Source: Cichorium intybus (Eukaryota; Streptophyta; Magnoliopsida; Asterales; Asteraceae). From it: a DNA stretch of 64,000 bases. The notes beneath the pieces are model-generated. The model was not told the DNA's origin. It searched no databases and was given only the letters and a program-made list of their open reading frames with translations. Each line of letters begins with the position of its first letter. The first letter of the stretch is position 1. Both the position numbers and the translations under genes were made by a program. Below are positions 24,835-37,800 of the stretch, one piece after another. Where the stretch lies: NCBI GenBank assembly GCA_023525715.1, contig CM042011.1:58384854-58448853 (forward strand), in the 5' to 3' direction.

Positions 24835-25078
24835 TCTGATTGTTTTGGACGATTTGTATGGAAAATGATCATCCCCATTTATAGGATGATCAGCCGAAAC
24901 TTGCCGTGATCGTTGAAAGAAAATGGTAGGCGCCTGCTTTTGCTGCAATTGAATTGAATTTTTTTTCCGTCGTTCAAAACTCTTTACGTGCATAATTGAA
25001 ATTTTGATATTGATTACTATTTAGTGGGGCCTACATGAATTATTCTTTTGACTTTGCTTTTGAAGACAATTATTCACA
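24552..25078 (-). repeat. 3' LTR of copia A
   Basis: 527 bp, plus strand TGTTATGAAAATTATATCG at the left edge and ending TATTCACA. It matches 47654-48251 closely apart from the length of an internal TA array (24751-24831) and scattered changes. A TATAAATG box lies in the minus-strand reading of about 24870-24885. Confidence 0.92.
24751..24831. repeat. (TA)n microsatellite in copia A 3' LTR
   Basis: About 81 bp here against about 150 bp at the same place in the other LTR, so the array changed length after insertion. Confidence 0.95.
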
Positions 25079-25191
25079 ATCTCCATCTTGACTTTAAAAG
25101 CAATAAGTAATCAAACTACTCCATCTTGAGATAAATTTATACTTGTAGAACTCCTCGTTATAAAATCATCGTGTGTCAACAATCATTGGAA

Positions 25192-28100
25192 TTAGATTGT
25201 CATACCAACTAAGCTTGAGCAAAGCTCAAACTTAGTTGCTGGAACCGGCTTCGTCATCATATCTGCCGGATTGTCATGAGTGCTAATCTTTTGAACTTGA
25301 ATATCACCTTTGGAAATAACATTTCGAATAAAGTGATAACGTACATCAATATGTTTCGTTCTCTCATGAAACATTTGATCTTTTGTAAGATAAATAGCAC
25401 TTTGACTATCACAAAAAATCTTTGTAGGAGATGTGTCTCCACAAAGTTCACCGAATAAATTTCTTAACCAAATAGCTTCTTTGCAAGCTTCAGAAATTGC
25501 CATGTACTCTGCTTCAGTTGTGGATAAGGCAACAGTGGTCTGTAGACTTGCCTTGCAACTCACAGCACATCTACCAATGGTAAAGACATAACCTGTCAAA
25601 GATATTCTTTTGTCCAAATCTCCAGCATAATCAGAATCTACATAGCCCACCCGTCCTTCACCAGAACTTCCAAATTGTAAACATGCATTGGAAGTACCGC
25701 ATAAATATCTAAGAATCCATTGAACAGCTTTACAATGCTCTTTTCCTGGGTTAGCCATATATCTGCTAACAACACTTAAAGCGTGAGATAAATCAGGGCG
25801 AGAACATACCATGACATACATTAGAGAACCAACTACACTAGAATACAGAACTTCCGCCATGTTGTTAATTTCATCATCTGTCTTTGGACAATATGCTGAA
25901 GACAGTTTGAAATGTGCAGCAAACGGAGTACTTACTGGCTTGGCTTTATGCATGTTGAATCTTTGAAGAACTTTCTCAATATACCTCTTTTGACTTAGGT
26001 ATAGTTTTCCATGCTGTCTGTTACGAGTAATTTCCATACCAAGAATTTTCTTGGCTGGACCTAAGTCCGTCATTTCAAACTCTTTGCTTAGTTGTGCTTT
26101 CAGTTTTGCTATCTTTAGTTTATCTTTTGCAGCAATCAACATATCATCAACATAAAGAAGCAGATATATTGATGAACTATTGATTGACTTAAAATAAGCA
26201 CAACTATCATAATCTGATCTTTTAAAATTATGAGATAGTATAAGAGAGTCAAACCTCTTATACCATTGCCTTGGGGACTGTTTTAACTAGGGGTGTTCAA
26301 ATTCGGATATCCGGAAATTCGGATATCCGAATTTCGGATATCCGAAAATTTCAGATAGTGAATATTGATATCCGAATCCGTATCCGAAATTTTGGATATC
26401 CGAATTTCGGATATCCGAAATTTCGGATTCGGATTCGGATATCATTTCGGATATCCGATTTTATAAAAAAAAAATTCAAATTTAATTAAATTAGCTTAAA
26501 AAAATCATTATCCAATAAATATATTAAAATAAACATATTCGATATTACATTGTGGTATTCAAAACTAAACGAAGGAAAAAAAGTATGAGATTAATCGACG
26601 AAACATAGTAATATATATAAAAAAAAGAAAATATATTTTTTCGAATTCGGATATCGGATATCCGAAATATCCGAAATTTTGTAAAATCACTATCCGAATC
26701 CGAATCCGAAAATTCGGATATCCGAAATTTCGGATATCCGATTTTTCGGATAATTTAGCATCGGATTTTCGGATTTTCGGATCGGATTTTCGGATACGGA
26801 TATTTTTGAACACCCCTAGTTTTAACCCATAAAGAGATTTCTTCAATCTACATACTAAGTTCTGTTTTCTAGGGATAATGAAGCCTTCAGGTTGCTCCAT
26901 ATAAATATCTTCCTCCAATTCACCATGTAAAAATGCAGTTTTGACATCTAACTGCTCAAGCTCATAGTTATGCATGGCAACAATACTAAGTAAAGTACGA
27001 ATTGAGCTATGCTTAACAACAGGAGAGAAAACATCAGTAAAATCAATGCCTGGAATTTGGCTATAGCCTTTAGCAACTAACCTTGCTTTAAATATTGCTT
27101 CCTCATTAGGAGTAATACCTTCTTTTCTTTTGAAAATCCATTTGCAGCGGATAGGCTTCTTTTCTTTTGGTAATTTCACCAACTCCCAAGTGCCATTCTT
27201 TTCAAGAGATTCCATTTCATCATGCATGGCAATTATCCATTTGTTGCTTTGTTCTGAAGTAATGGCTTCCGTGTAAGTTGAAGGTTCTTTGATACCTTCA
27301 ATTTCTTCAGCAACGTTTAAAGCATAAGCAACAATATTTGCTTCTTCTATCAGTCTCTTGGGAGGATGAATGACCCTCCTAGGTCTATCAGTTGCTATAG
27401 AACGTTGTGGTTGGTGAGTAGGAGTAGGAGTAGAAGACTCTTGCTCACCTGATTGATTTTGATCAATAGAGTTTTCTTTTTCTGGTGTATGTTCTGAGTT
27501 AACAGATTGCTCCACCTGCACACTTGTCTGTTGTTGACTCTCAACAGGAATATTAGTAGAAGAATCTTTATGTAGCATAGCTGATTCATTAAATTACATT
27601 TCTACTAATCACGATCTTTTTAGTTTCAGGACACCATAACTTATATCCTTTCACACCAGACTTGTAACCAAGAAAGATACATTTAATTGCCCTGGGCTCT
27701 AATTTTCCATTATCAACATGAGCATAAGCAGGGCAACCAAAAATTCTTAAATCTGAATAGTTTGCTGGGGAGCCAGACCATACCTCAATAGGAGTCAGAC
27801 CATACCTCAATAGGAGTCTTTTTTTTGCTGGGGAGCCAGACCATACCTCAATAGGAGTCTTTTTATCAAGTGGAATAGAAGGTGACATGTTAATTAGATA
27901 ACATGCAGTAGAAGCAGCTTCTGCCCAAAAACACTTAGATAATCCTGTGTTAGATAACATACAACGGGCTTTTGAAATAATGGTTCTGTTCATACGTTCA
28001 GCTACACAATTTTGTTGAGGTGTGTGAGAAACGTTGTAGTGTCTAACAATTCCTTCTAGTTTACAATATGAATTAAATTCATTTGAACAAAACTCCATAC

Positions 28101-28527
28101 CATTATCTGTGCGAAGCTTTTTGACCTTCTTACCGGTCTGGTTTTCCACCATGACTTTCCATTCTTTGAATGCAGAGAATGCTTCAGATTTAAGCTTCAA
28201 GAAATATGGCCAAACTCTTCTTGAATAATCATCAATAATTGTCAACATATAACGAGCACCTCCTAGTGATGCTTCTTAAGATGCTCCCCATAAATTAGCA
28301 TGTACATACTCCAAAATGCCTTTTGTAGTATGTACCGAGGTGTTGAATTTCACCCTCTTGTGTTTGCCAAATATACAGTGTTCACAGAATTCCAGTTTGC
28401 CAATGCATTGGCCATCATGCAATCCTCTTTTGCTTAATGTTGTTAAACCAAGTTCACTCATATGCCCAATGTTAAATGTAAATGCTTTGAAAGTCATCAA
28501 AGGAGGAAGCAAATGGCTGCTTCTCAT
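25192..28527 (-). pseudogene. Copia A pol: integrase, RT, RNase H (broken)
   Basis: Reading leftward from 28527: GAG-pre-integrase with the zinc-binding CEHCIFGKHKRVKF; an in-frame stop at 28276-28278; integrase core with LTIIDDYSRRVW, RTDNGMEF and AERMNRTI; a frameshift near 27580-27589; RT with WIFKRKEG, LDVKTAFLHGELEEDIYMEQ and KKSLYGLK; then the hAT MITE (26288-26818); RT resumes with LLLYVDDMLIAA and runs through RNase H with ALSTTEAEYMAISEA and TKHIDVRYHFIR to a stop at 25192. Between about 27767 and 27860 a block encoding TPIEVWSGSPA is duplicated within the integrase. The joined frame cannot give a full polyprotein. Confidence 0.88.
26288..26818. mobile_element. hAT-like MITE in copia A RT, with GGATATCC repeats
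   Basis: Termini TAGGGGTGTTCAAA and TTTTTGAACACCCCTA are inverted. The 8-bp duplication GTTTTAAC is exact at 26280-26287 and 26819-26826. Both halves are packed with the palindrome TTCGGATATCCGAA and variants. It has no transposase. It post-dates copia A. Confidence 0.92.
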
Positions 28528-28982
28528 GCATGTCTATTTTCTTTGATTTCATACTTCACTTTCACATTAGCTCCCATGCCTATAAATACAAGGCTTTGAG
28601 AAGCAAACCAATGCACCACACAAACACAAACACAAAGAAACACAAACACATAGATAGATATATCACGATTTTATGAGATAGCCTTTTGTGCAGAGTCCAG
28701 TTTGGCAGCCAAAAGTGCGAGTGATATTTTATTGTGAGTGGTCAGACTACAAGTGCAGTTTAGCCTTGTATGATTGTAATTTCTTGGTGTTAATAAAACC
28801 CTCTCTCTCTCGTTCGCCCGTGGACGTAGGTCGTGATCCCGTGACCGAACCACGTTAAATATTGTGTTTCGATTTTACAGTTTTTCTTGGTTTGCCGTTA
28901 TTCTCCATTTTATTTCCACGTGTTTTACCGGAATCGTTTATCGTTTTTCGGAAGTGCCTAACTTGTTTTGTTATTCCTAACA
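28470..28982 (+). repeat. 5' LTR of copia B
   Basis: 513 bp, TGTTAAATGT...ATTCCTAACA. A TATA box TATAAATA is at 28581-28588 and a (CT)n-type run precedes GTTCGCCCG at about 28800. Confidence 0.95.
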
Positions 28983-28985
28983 AAC

Positions 28986-28997
28986 TGGTATCAGAGC
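28986..28997 (+). other. Primer binding site of copia B
   Basis: TGGTATCAGAGC, complementary to initiator methionine tRNA, three bases after the LTR end. Confidence 0.9.
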
Positions 28998-29111
28998 TCC
29001 GGGTTTAAAGGAAGTCGTATCTCGCGTATGCTCTGTGGTTGCAGCTTAGTCTGATCTTCCACATCAGAAACGAGGTTTCGATTGGCCTTATAAAATATTA
29101 TTTTTCAAGCT

Positions 29112-29985
29112 ATGGCCGAAGATGGGAAAGTTAGGATCGAAAAATTCGAAGGTCACGATTTCGGATTTTGGAGAATGCAAATCGAAGATTATCTCTACCA
29201 GAAAAAATTACACCTACCACTGTTCGGAATAAAACCTGAAACGATGGCCCAGGAAGAATGGGACTTATTAGATCGGCAGGCACTTGGAGTTATAAGGTTA
29301 TCATTGGCAAAGAATGTAGCATACAATATTGTCAGTGTAAAGACAACCTTCAATCTGATAAATGCGCTGTCTAATATGTACGAAAAACCTTCAGCGGCAA
29401 ATAAGGTTTTCTTGATTCGGCAGTTGGTGAATCTGAAGATGAAAGAAGGAGGCTCTGTGACAGACCATGTGAATGAGTTCAACTCAATAATATCAAGATT
29501 GATATCTGTTGATATTGGATTCGAAGACGAAGTCCAGGCGTTGCTGTTATTATCTTCGTTGCCTGAGAGTTGGTCCGGTACAGTAACAGCAGTTAGCAGT
29601 TCAGCCAGAGGTGCTAAGCTGTCATTCGAAGGTATTCGCGACTTAATCCTTGGAGAGGATGTGCGAAGACGGAGTGCCGGAGAATCTTCCAGTAAGTAAA
29701 GAAGATAGAGGAAGAAGGCCCAACAAAGGAGGCGGTGGTAGAGGAAGATCGAAGTCGAGAAAGAGAGGTGGTCAGAAAAACATGACTGATGTTATCTGTT
29801 GGAACTGCAAAGAGAATGGTCATTTTAGAAATCAGTGCCCAAAGCCTTCGACAGACAAAGGCAAGAAGGAAGTCAATATGGAAGTAGATTCTGAAGATGA
29901 TGCCCTCATTTGCTGTGTTGAAAACTCAACAGAATCCTGGATCATGGATTCTGGTGCGTCGTTCCATGCTAGTCATTCCAGATAA
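29112..29985 (+). pseudogene. Copia B gag and protease start (frameshifted)
   Basis: ATG at 29112 opens Gag (MAEDGKVRIEKFEGHDFGFW), with ALSNMYEKPSAANKVFLIRQ and LLLLSSLPESWSGT, to about 29690 where the frame stops (TAA 29697-29699). The following part continues in the +1 frame from about 29650 with a basic region, a CCHC zinc knuckle CWNCKENGHFRNQCP, and the protease site WIMDSGASFHAS, then hits an in-frame TAA at 29983-29985. Gag binds and packages the element RNA; the protease would cut the polyprotein. Broken by at least one frameshift and one stop. Confidence 0.88.
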
Positions 29986-29988
29986 GTA

Positions 29989-32900
29989 ATGCAGAATTTC
30001 CGGCAGTACAAAGGAAAGGTCAGACTAGCAGACAACAAGAGCCTGGACATTACAGGTGTTGGGGATGTGGTCCTAAAGACAACTTTAGGTACAGATTGGA
30101 CTTTGAAGAATGTCAAGTTCATTCCTGACTTAAAGAGGATGTTAATATCCGTGGGGCAGCTTGATGATGAAGGTCACCATGTTACATTTGGTGATCATCA
30201 GTGGAAGGTGATAAAAGGGAATTTAGCTGTTGCTAGAGGACAGAAGCGGGGTACACTTTACATGGTGGAAGTTTCTGATGCCGAATCACACGCTGTTGAA
30301 GAAATTGGGACATCCATTCTATGGCACCAAAGACTTGGACATATGAGTGAGAAGGGAATGAAGATGCTAGCCTCCAAAGGAAGAATACCAGAGCTAAAGA
30401 CTGTGAAAGTCGATTTCTGTGAGCCATGTGTTCTTGGCAAACAGAAGAAAGTCACTTTCAAGAAGGTGGGTCATCAGCCCAAGTCTGTGAAGCTGGAGCT
30501 AGTTCATTCAGATGTCTACGGTCCCACTTCAGTTTCTTCAGTGGGAGGATCCCGATACTATGTCACGTTCATAGACGATTGCACAAGGAAGATTTGGGTT
30601 TATTTCTTGAAGCATAAGTCTGAAGTTTTCAGCACTTTCAAGAAATGGAAAGCTACTGTGGAAAATGAAACAGACTTGAAGATCAAGTGTTTCAGATCAG
30701 ACAATGGGGGCGAATACAGTAGTAAAGAATTTGTTGATTACTGCGCTGACCATGGAATCAGAATGCAAAAGACGGTTCCAGAGACACCCCAGCAAAATGG
30801 AGTAGTTGAGAGGATGAACCGTACATTGAACGAAAGGGCTAAGAGCATGAGACTGCATGCAGGTTTACCCAAGATGTTCTGGGCAGATGCGGTCAACACA
30901 GCTGCGTATTTAATCAACAGAGGACCCTCAGTCCCCATAGGGTTCAAGATTCCAGAAGAGGAATGGCAAGGTCGTGAGATTACACTCAAACACTTGAAAG
31001 TTTTCGGTTGTGTCTCTTATGTCAAAGTTAAAGACTCGGAGAGAGACAAGCTAGAGGCAAAAGAAAGGAAATGCACTTTTATAGGCTATGGGTTGGATGA
31101 CATGGGGTACCGTTTCTGGGATAACCAAAATAAAAAGGTTATCAGAAGCCGGGATGTGGTGTTCAACGAGAATGTCCTATATAAAGATGAACTTGTAGAG
31201 AGCTCAGACAGAAACAAACAACCAAAGAAAGCAGAAAATCAAGTCGAGTTTGAAGAGATCTCTGATATTGACGTTGTGAAACCTATCAGTACTCCAGAGA
31301 TAGGTGAAAGTTCAGGAAGCAGTGTGAGCTCTGATGTATATGGAGATAGTGGGAGCACAGATGACAGTAGTTCAGAAGACGGGGTTGCAGATGATGCAGA
31401 GACCTCAACTCCTACTGTTCGTAGATCCACTAGAGTACGAAGACCTCTAGTCAGGTATTCTCCTTCAGCAAATTACTTATTGCTGACAGAGAATGATGAA
31501 CCTGAGTCTTATCCAGAGGCCTTAAGGATGAAAGATTCCATACAGTGGAAGAAGGTTATGGAAGACGAACTGAGCTCACTTGACAAGAACCAGACTTGGT
31601 CCTTAGTCAAGCTCCCAGCAGGGAAGAAAGCACTGCAGAACAAGTGGGTGTTTCGGGTAAAGGATGAGATTGATGGCAGTAAAAGATACAAGGCACGATT
31701 AGTGGTCAAGGGGTTCCAACAGAAAAGAGGGGTCGATTATAATGAGATCTTCTCTCCAGTTGTGAAGATGACTACAATCAGAATGGTCTTGGGTATTGTA
31801 GCCTCTGAAGATCTCCATCTAGAACAGCTAGATGTGAAAACAGCTTTTCTCCATGGCGACTTGGAAGAAGACATCTACATGGTACAACCAGAAGGTTTTC
31901 CTACAGTCGGTAAGGAAAATCTGGTGTGTAAACTGAAGAAAAGTCTGTATGGATTGAAGCAAGCTCCAAGACAGTGGTACTTGAAGTTTGATAGCTTCAT
32001 CAGAGGAGTGGGTATCACAGATGTGAGATGGATCACTGTTGCTACTTGAAGAAATTCAACTCCTCTTACATCATCCTGTTATTATATGTTGATGACATGT
32101 TGATAGCTGGATCCGACATGCAGGAAGCATAAGAAGCAGTTGTCCAGAGAGTTCGAGATGAAGGACCTAGGGGCTGCTAAGCAGATATTGGGCATGAGCA
32201 TAGCCAGGAACAGAGTTACCGGTACATTAAAACTTTCGCAAACAAAGTACATCAAGAAAGTTTTAGAAAAGTTCAGCATGACAGATGCCAAGGCCAGAAG
32301 TACACCTTTGGGAAGTCAGTTAAAACTCTCAAAGAAGAAACCCCAAAGACGGAAGAAGACAGAGAACAGATGGCTAAAGTTCCTTATGCATCTGCAGTTG
32401 GTAGTTTGATGTATGCAATGGTATGCACAAGACCAGATATTGCTCATGCAGTGGGAGTGTTAGCAGGTTCATATCAAATCCAGGAAAAGAGCATTGGGAA
32501 GGAGTAAAGTGGCTGTTACGCTACTTGAAAGGAACAGCTGAGATTGCCCTATGTTTCAGGAGAAAGGGGGTAGTCTTAGAAGGGTTTGCCGATGCAGATT
32601 TGGGTGGATGTGTGGATTCGGGTAAGAGCACAACAGGTTATGTGTTCACAATCGGAGGTACGACAATCAGTTGGATGTCCAGGTTACAGAAGAGTGTTGC
32701 TCTTTCAACCACAGAAGCAGAGTACATGGCTATTGCAGAAGCAGCCAAGGAGCTTATATGGTTGAAGAACTTCCTATCAGAACTTGGAATGCAACATGAG
32801 GATTGTGTACTGCATTGTGACAACCAGAGTGCAGTTCACCTGGCAAAGGATCCGGTGTTTCATAATAGAACGAAACACATTCAAATGAGGTACCATTTCA

Positions 32901-33040
32901 TTCGAGAGTTAATCAATGATGGAACTCTGAATCTGAAGAAAATCCTTGGAACGAAGAATCCAGCAGATATGTTCACCAATGTGGTTACCACAGACAAGTT
33001 GAAGTTTTGTATGACTTCAACTGGCCTTCTAGAAGTTTGA
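29989..33040 (+). pseudogene. Copia B pol: integrase, RT, RNase H (frameshifted)
   Basis: The long frame 29989-32049 holds GAG-pre-integrase (LWHQRLGHMSEKGMKML, CEPCVLGKQKKVTF), integrase core (HSDVYGPTS, FRSDNGGEYSS, VVERMNRTL) and RT (NKWVFRVKDE, LDVKTAFLHGDLEEDIYM, LYGLKQAPRQWY). A frameshift near 32030 moves LLLYVDDMLIAGSDM into another frame, then the frame returns at about 32130 (REFEMKDLGAAKQILGM), shifts again near 32330-32460, and RNase H is read from about 32480 to 33040 (ALSTTEAEYMAIAEAAKE, RTKHIQMRYHFIRE). The element cannot make a complete polyprotein. Confidence 0.9.
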
Positions 33041-33115
33041 AAAAGAGGGATGGCAGGAACGAGAGAGATTGGAAAATCATTGCAAGAATTGGACGACAGA
33101 CTAAGTTGTTCAAGC

Positions 33116-33130
33116 ATTCAAGTGGGAGAT
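33116..33130 (+). other. Polypurine tract of copia B, interrupted by element C
   Basis: TTCAAGTGGGAGAT should be followed directly by the 3' LTR. Instead the Athila element starts at 33131; the five bases GAGAT (33126-33130) are its target duplication and recur at 45766-45770, immediately before the LTR at 45771. The same tract is used by copia D. Confidence 0.88.
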
Positions 33131-33396
33131 TGATAGGTGTATAATTATACACCTTTTTATATGTTTATTTACCGCTTTCAACATCGTTTATTGCCTTTAA
33201 AGCATGCTATATGCATGTTTTCGGTCTAATGTGTTTATTTTGGAGCAAAAACCATTTGTTTGCATAAAATGGTATGTTTTGCAGGTATTATAAAATATGG
33301 GTCACCTTACAATGTCAAAAGGAAGCCTCACACCAAGTTTCAAGGAAATCGGACAAGAGACGGAGAAAATAGCCCGAAAACCCCCTGCCTCACTGA

Positions 33397-33525
33397 GCAC
33401 GAGTCGTGTGAATTTATACACTAAAAACACACGAGTCGTGTTCCACCTGGAATGACAAAATGGCAATGTACTTTCAATACACACGAGTCGTGTCTTTTGT
33501 AAGGCTAAAAACACACGAGTCGTGT
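33397..33525 (+). repeat. Palindrome cluster in the 5' LTR of C
   Basis: ACACGAGTCGTGT occurs at 33429-33441, 33481-33493 and 33513-33525, and as GCACGAGTCGTGT at 33397-33409. All have the central G on the plus strand. They lie roughly 115-240 bp upstream of the TATA box, an enhancer-like position. Confidence 0.9.
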
Positions 33526-33638
33526 CTGCACTGTAAGCCATGTGCAGGCAGGAATCTTCCAGCAAATCAACTTTTGAAGCATGTGTTTGCACCATGTGAT
33601 TAGTCCGATCTGAGATCTCTCCAGGGCCATTTGAGGAC

Positions 33639-33648
33639 TATAAATAGA
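33639..33648 (+). promoter_or_regulatory. TATA box in the 5' LTR of C
   Basis: CTATAAATAG, with the palindrome cluster upstream. The same box is at 44561-44570 in the 3' LTR. Confidence 0.65.
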
Positions 33649-34845
33649 GCATTTGAGAGGAGTTATCAACACACTTGAACATCACTTGATACACTTAGAT
33701 AGTCTCTCTTTTCTTTACATTTCTAGTTAGTTTTAATGTCTTTATTTGCAATTATGCAGTTTTTAGCCAACATGAGTGGCTAAATCTCATAACATTCGGC
33801 TTTTAGTCATGTATCTGTCTAGTCATTAATATTTATGCTTGGATTGAAGTTTTGAAGTTATTAAAACTGTTTTGGTTTAGTTTTGTCATTTAAATTTTAT
33901 TACAAATTTGGTCCCTGTTTTGGAATTTAGTCGATCACTATATTCCGATAGTTGACCAATTATAGTTAGATGTATTTTCAATTGTTTTGAAGATCATTGT
34001 TAGTAACATCTTAGAAGTAACTTCACTTGTTAAAGCTTGACACGAGAGATCAATCAAGCTCTTAATAAGTAAAGAACTAACAAAAGAGCATAAAGCATCA
34101 CTCTTGGTCAATTATAGCATTAATCACTAGTTGACCATTGTGTTGTGCATACCTTTTATAGAATTTTAGTGTTATTCCTTGTTCTATATTAGTGATGCAT
34201 GTTTCTTTTGTCCCGGTTGATTTCTATGTCTTAAATTACATACTTGTTCTTAGTTCCTTCATCTAAAGGGACGGAATATTGAATTTGGATTATTACACTC
34301 GTATAAAAGTGGTATCTTGTCTCGGTTGAGATACATCTATCTCTTCAAGATGACCATTGAGATATTCACTTATATATGAGAAAACAATACTTCTTTCACA
34401 AATAGAGACCATTGAAGTATTGAGCATATTAATTTGGATTTCTTCTAAGTTGATGTGTTATTGTCATTTTCCATTGACAAGAACCATTACTTAACTCTTA
34501 ATTTCATTCAAGTATGAATATGCGACAAGATTGATTAGACTAGAAGCCGAATGTCCGTTTAATTGTATTAATCACATTCTTATTAATTTTTCTGTTATTC
34601 AAGCGACTTGACAAATCCCCCCTTGAACTTTATATTTCTTTGTCCCAATCTCTAGAAGTGTGAAAACTTGGCAAGAGATTACTCACCTCAATTCCCTTGG
34701 GTTCGACTCGTACCACTACTATACTATTCTTAATTGAAGAGTATTTAGAGGTCTTTTGACATTTCACAGTTTCTGTCCCATCATTAAAAACTGCATCCAT
34801 TTTACATTACTCTTTTATTTGTTTGGTAATTCGACGACCAACAAA

Positions 34846-34864
34846 TTGGCGCCGTTGCCGGGGA
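34846..34864 (+). other. Primer binding site of element C
   Basis: TTGGCGCCGTTGCCGGGGA starts two to three bases after the LTR end. This primer sequence is characteristic of Athila-group elements rather than the initiator-methionine type used by the copia elements here. Confidence 0.88.
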
Positions 34865-34886
34865 ATTGGCTTATGATTAACTCTTT

Positions 34887-37800
34887 ATGCCCAGATCTGA
34901 TCGAACAGGTACACCTCTTGAGATCAACAAAGAAATCGAAAAAACTGCAAAAATATTAAGAAAACAAACCAAACTTCGAAAGAAGCTTGATTACAAAAAA
35001 ACTCACACTACATCAACACTCTCTCCTACACCACCTTCTACTTCTACTCCTATTTCTGATTTTTCTACTAATCCATTAAAAATGGGTGACGAAGAAAAGA
35101 CCTTAAGACAATGGGGTGCCCGAAAAGATACACAACAACCTTTGTGTATAAATTATCCCAATGTGGAGAATTTTGAGCTAAAGTCCGGGCTCATACACTT
35201 ACTTCCAACCTTTAGAGGTTTGGAAAATGAAGATCCCCATAAATTCCTTAAGGAGTTTCATGTGGTATGTTCGGGTATGAAACCGCATAATGTGACCGAG
35301 GACCAAATCAAGCTAAGGGCATTCCCCTTTGCTCTTTACGATGCCGCAAAAGAGTGGTTGTACTATCTCCCACCGGGGACGATAACAACATGGAACGACA
35401 TTGCTCAAGCATTCCTTGACAAATACTTCCCGGAGCCAAAAGCTTCGAGCATACGTAGAGAAATTCTCACATTACATCAAGGACGAAGAGAGTCCTTACA
35501 CACATATTGGGAGAGGTTTAAAAAACTTTGCTCTCGGTGCCCACAACACGGTTTGTCGGAGCACCAACTCCTCCAATATTTCTGTGAAGGTCTATCTCAC
35601 CTTGATAGACGAATTATCAATGCTTCAAGTGGTGGAGCCTTGCTAGACAAGACTCCGTCCCAAATCCGGGCCTTAATTGCAACTTTGGCCGAAGACTCAA
35701 AGCACGCGATCGGGGAAGATGAATGGTATCCCGACCCTCCACGAGGAGAAAAACACGTAAGTACTCCTCTCATTGAAACACAATTATCCGAACTAACAAA
35801 AGCTGTCATTTTGTTAACCAAAGAAAGAGGAATCGAACCAAAGGCAAGAGCTTGTGGAATTTGCCTCCAACACGGTCATCCAACCGACATGTGTCCATCT
35901 TTACAAGATGAAAACGAACACGTAAATGCTATGGGTGACCACACGGGACAAAATTCTAGAAATTTTGATAATACCCAACAATGGAGAAACGCTCAACCGA
36001 AGCCCCAATACCAACCTCGGTATCAACAACCGCAACATGCCGCTCCAAGAAACTCCCCAGGTATGTCTTTGGAAGAAATCGTCTCTAATCTTGCTAAAAA
36101 CACAATTTCTTTTCAGCAAGAAACACGGTCGAGCATTCAAAATTTAGAACAACAAATGACACAACTTGCAACATCGGTTAGCAAGTTGGAAGGTAGATTG
36201 GACTCTAAATTACCCGCTCAAACCGAAAAAAATCCAAAACATAATGCAAGCGCAATAACTTTGAGAAACGGGAAGGAGTATGAAAGCCCAAAGGTAACGG
36301 AAGAAGAACCCGAATTGCTCACCAAGCATAAAGACAACACGGGAGATGCCGGCACATCAAAACCGGAAGTTCTAATCACCCCTCCCCCTTTTCCATCAAG
36401 ACTAAAGAACACAAAGAAGGAAAGGGAAGAGCAAGAAATCATGGAGACTTTTCGAAAAGTAGAGGTAAACATTCCCCTTTTAGATGCTATCAAACAAGTA
36501 CCTAGATATGCCAAATTCCTAAAAGAATTATGTACATCTAAAAAGAAGCTAAAAGGAAATGAAACTGTTAAGGTAGGAGAAAATATTTCAGCCGTCCTTC
36601 AAAAAAGAATCCCTCAAAAATGCAAGGACCCCGGTGTTTTTACTATTCCATGTAAAGTGGGAGACTTAATAATACCGCGTGCAATGTTAGACCTTGGTGC
36701 CTCTATAAATGTCCTACCATACTCGATTTTTAAAACTCTCAAAGTAGGACCTTTAAAAAGAACCGGTGTAATAATTCAATTGGCCGATCGTTCTACCGTG
36801 CACCCAAAAGGTGTATTGGAAGATGTTTTGGTCCAAGTAAATGAACTTGTATTTCCGGCGGATTTCTATGTTTTAGATATGGAAGATGATGACTCTCCAA
36901 ATTCTAGTTCCGTTTTGTTAGGACGACCATTTTTAAAAACCGCAAAAACTAAAATTGATGTTGATAGTGGTACCCTAACAATGGAATTTGATGGAGAGAT
37001 AATTAACTTCAATATCTATGATGTGATGCGATATCCTACCGATGTATCTTCCATAAATTTTCTTGATGTGATCGAACCTTTGATAGATGAATGTTTTGAG
37101 CTAACCAATGATGACTCGTTAGCTATTGTGTTAAGCAAAAGTATCAACAAAGACGTGGCAAAAGAACTTAACGAAAAGTTCAAACTTGAAGAGGAGATAA
37201 CAGAAATTGTGAACTTCATGGACAACAATAAGACGATAAGGTACAAAGCACAAAAAATAGACCTTCCAATTTCTGACACGAAACTTCTCCCATCTGTTTT
37301 GCAGGCACCAAAATTAGTGCTGAAAACTCTTCCTAATCATCTCAAATATGCATACCTTGGAGAAAACGAAACGTTGCCGGTTATCATTTCTAGTGAACTT
37401 ACAAAAACCGAAGAAGACAAATTAATAAAACTTTTAAAACAATTCAAAAAGGCCATCGGATGGACCATAGCCGACATCAAAGGTTTAAGTCCATCTCTTT
37501 GCATGCATAAAATCCTCATGGAAGAAGACTTCAAACCAACAATAGAAGCCCAAAGGAGATTAAACCCTCCTATGATGGAAGTTGTGAAAGAAGAAGTCAT
37601 CAAATTATTGAAAGCCGGAATGATCTATCCTATCTCGGATAGTAGATGGGTGAGCCCAATCCAAGTGGTTCCCAAGAAGGCCGGAGTTACAGTGGTACAG
37701 AATCCGGAAGGAGAATTGGTACCCACCCGAATCCAAAATGGGTGGAGAGTTTGTATAGATTATCGCAAACTAAATGCTTCTACTAGAAAAGACCATTTTC

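Larger units (their letters stand above)
33131..34843 (+). repeat. 5' LTR of Athila element C
   Basis: 1713 bp, TGATAGGTGT...GACCAACA, ending with TGTATAATTATACA near the start (itself a palindrome). It holds four ACACGAGTCGTGT-type palindromes (33397-33525) and a TATA box CTATAAATAG at 33639-33648. A minus-strand 97-codon ORF across 33302-33595 is repeated in the other LTR and is not a gene. Confidence 0.95.

Noticed and set aside
33397..33525. CRISPR-like regular repeats
   Set aside because: These are 13-bp palindromes in a plant LTR with irregular spacing and no cas genes; the genome is eukaryotic.
33302..33595. 97-codon minus-strand ORF, repeated at 44224-44517
   Set aside because: Its identity in two places follows from the Athila LTR pair; it has no recognisable protein and runs through the palindrome array.
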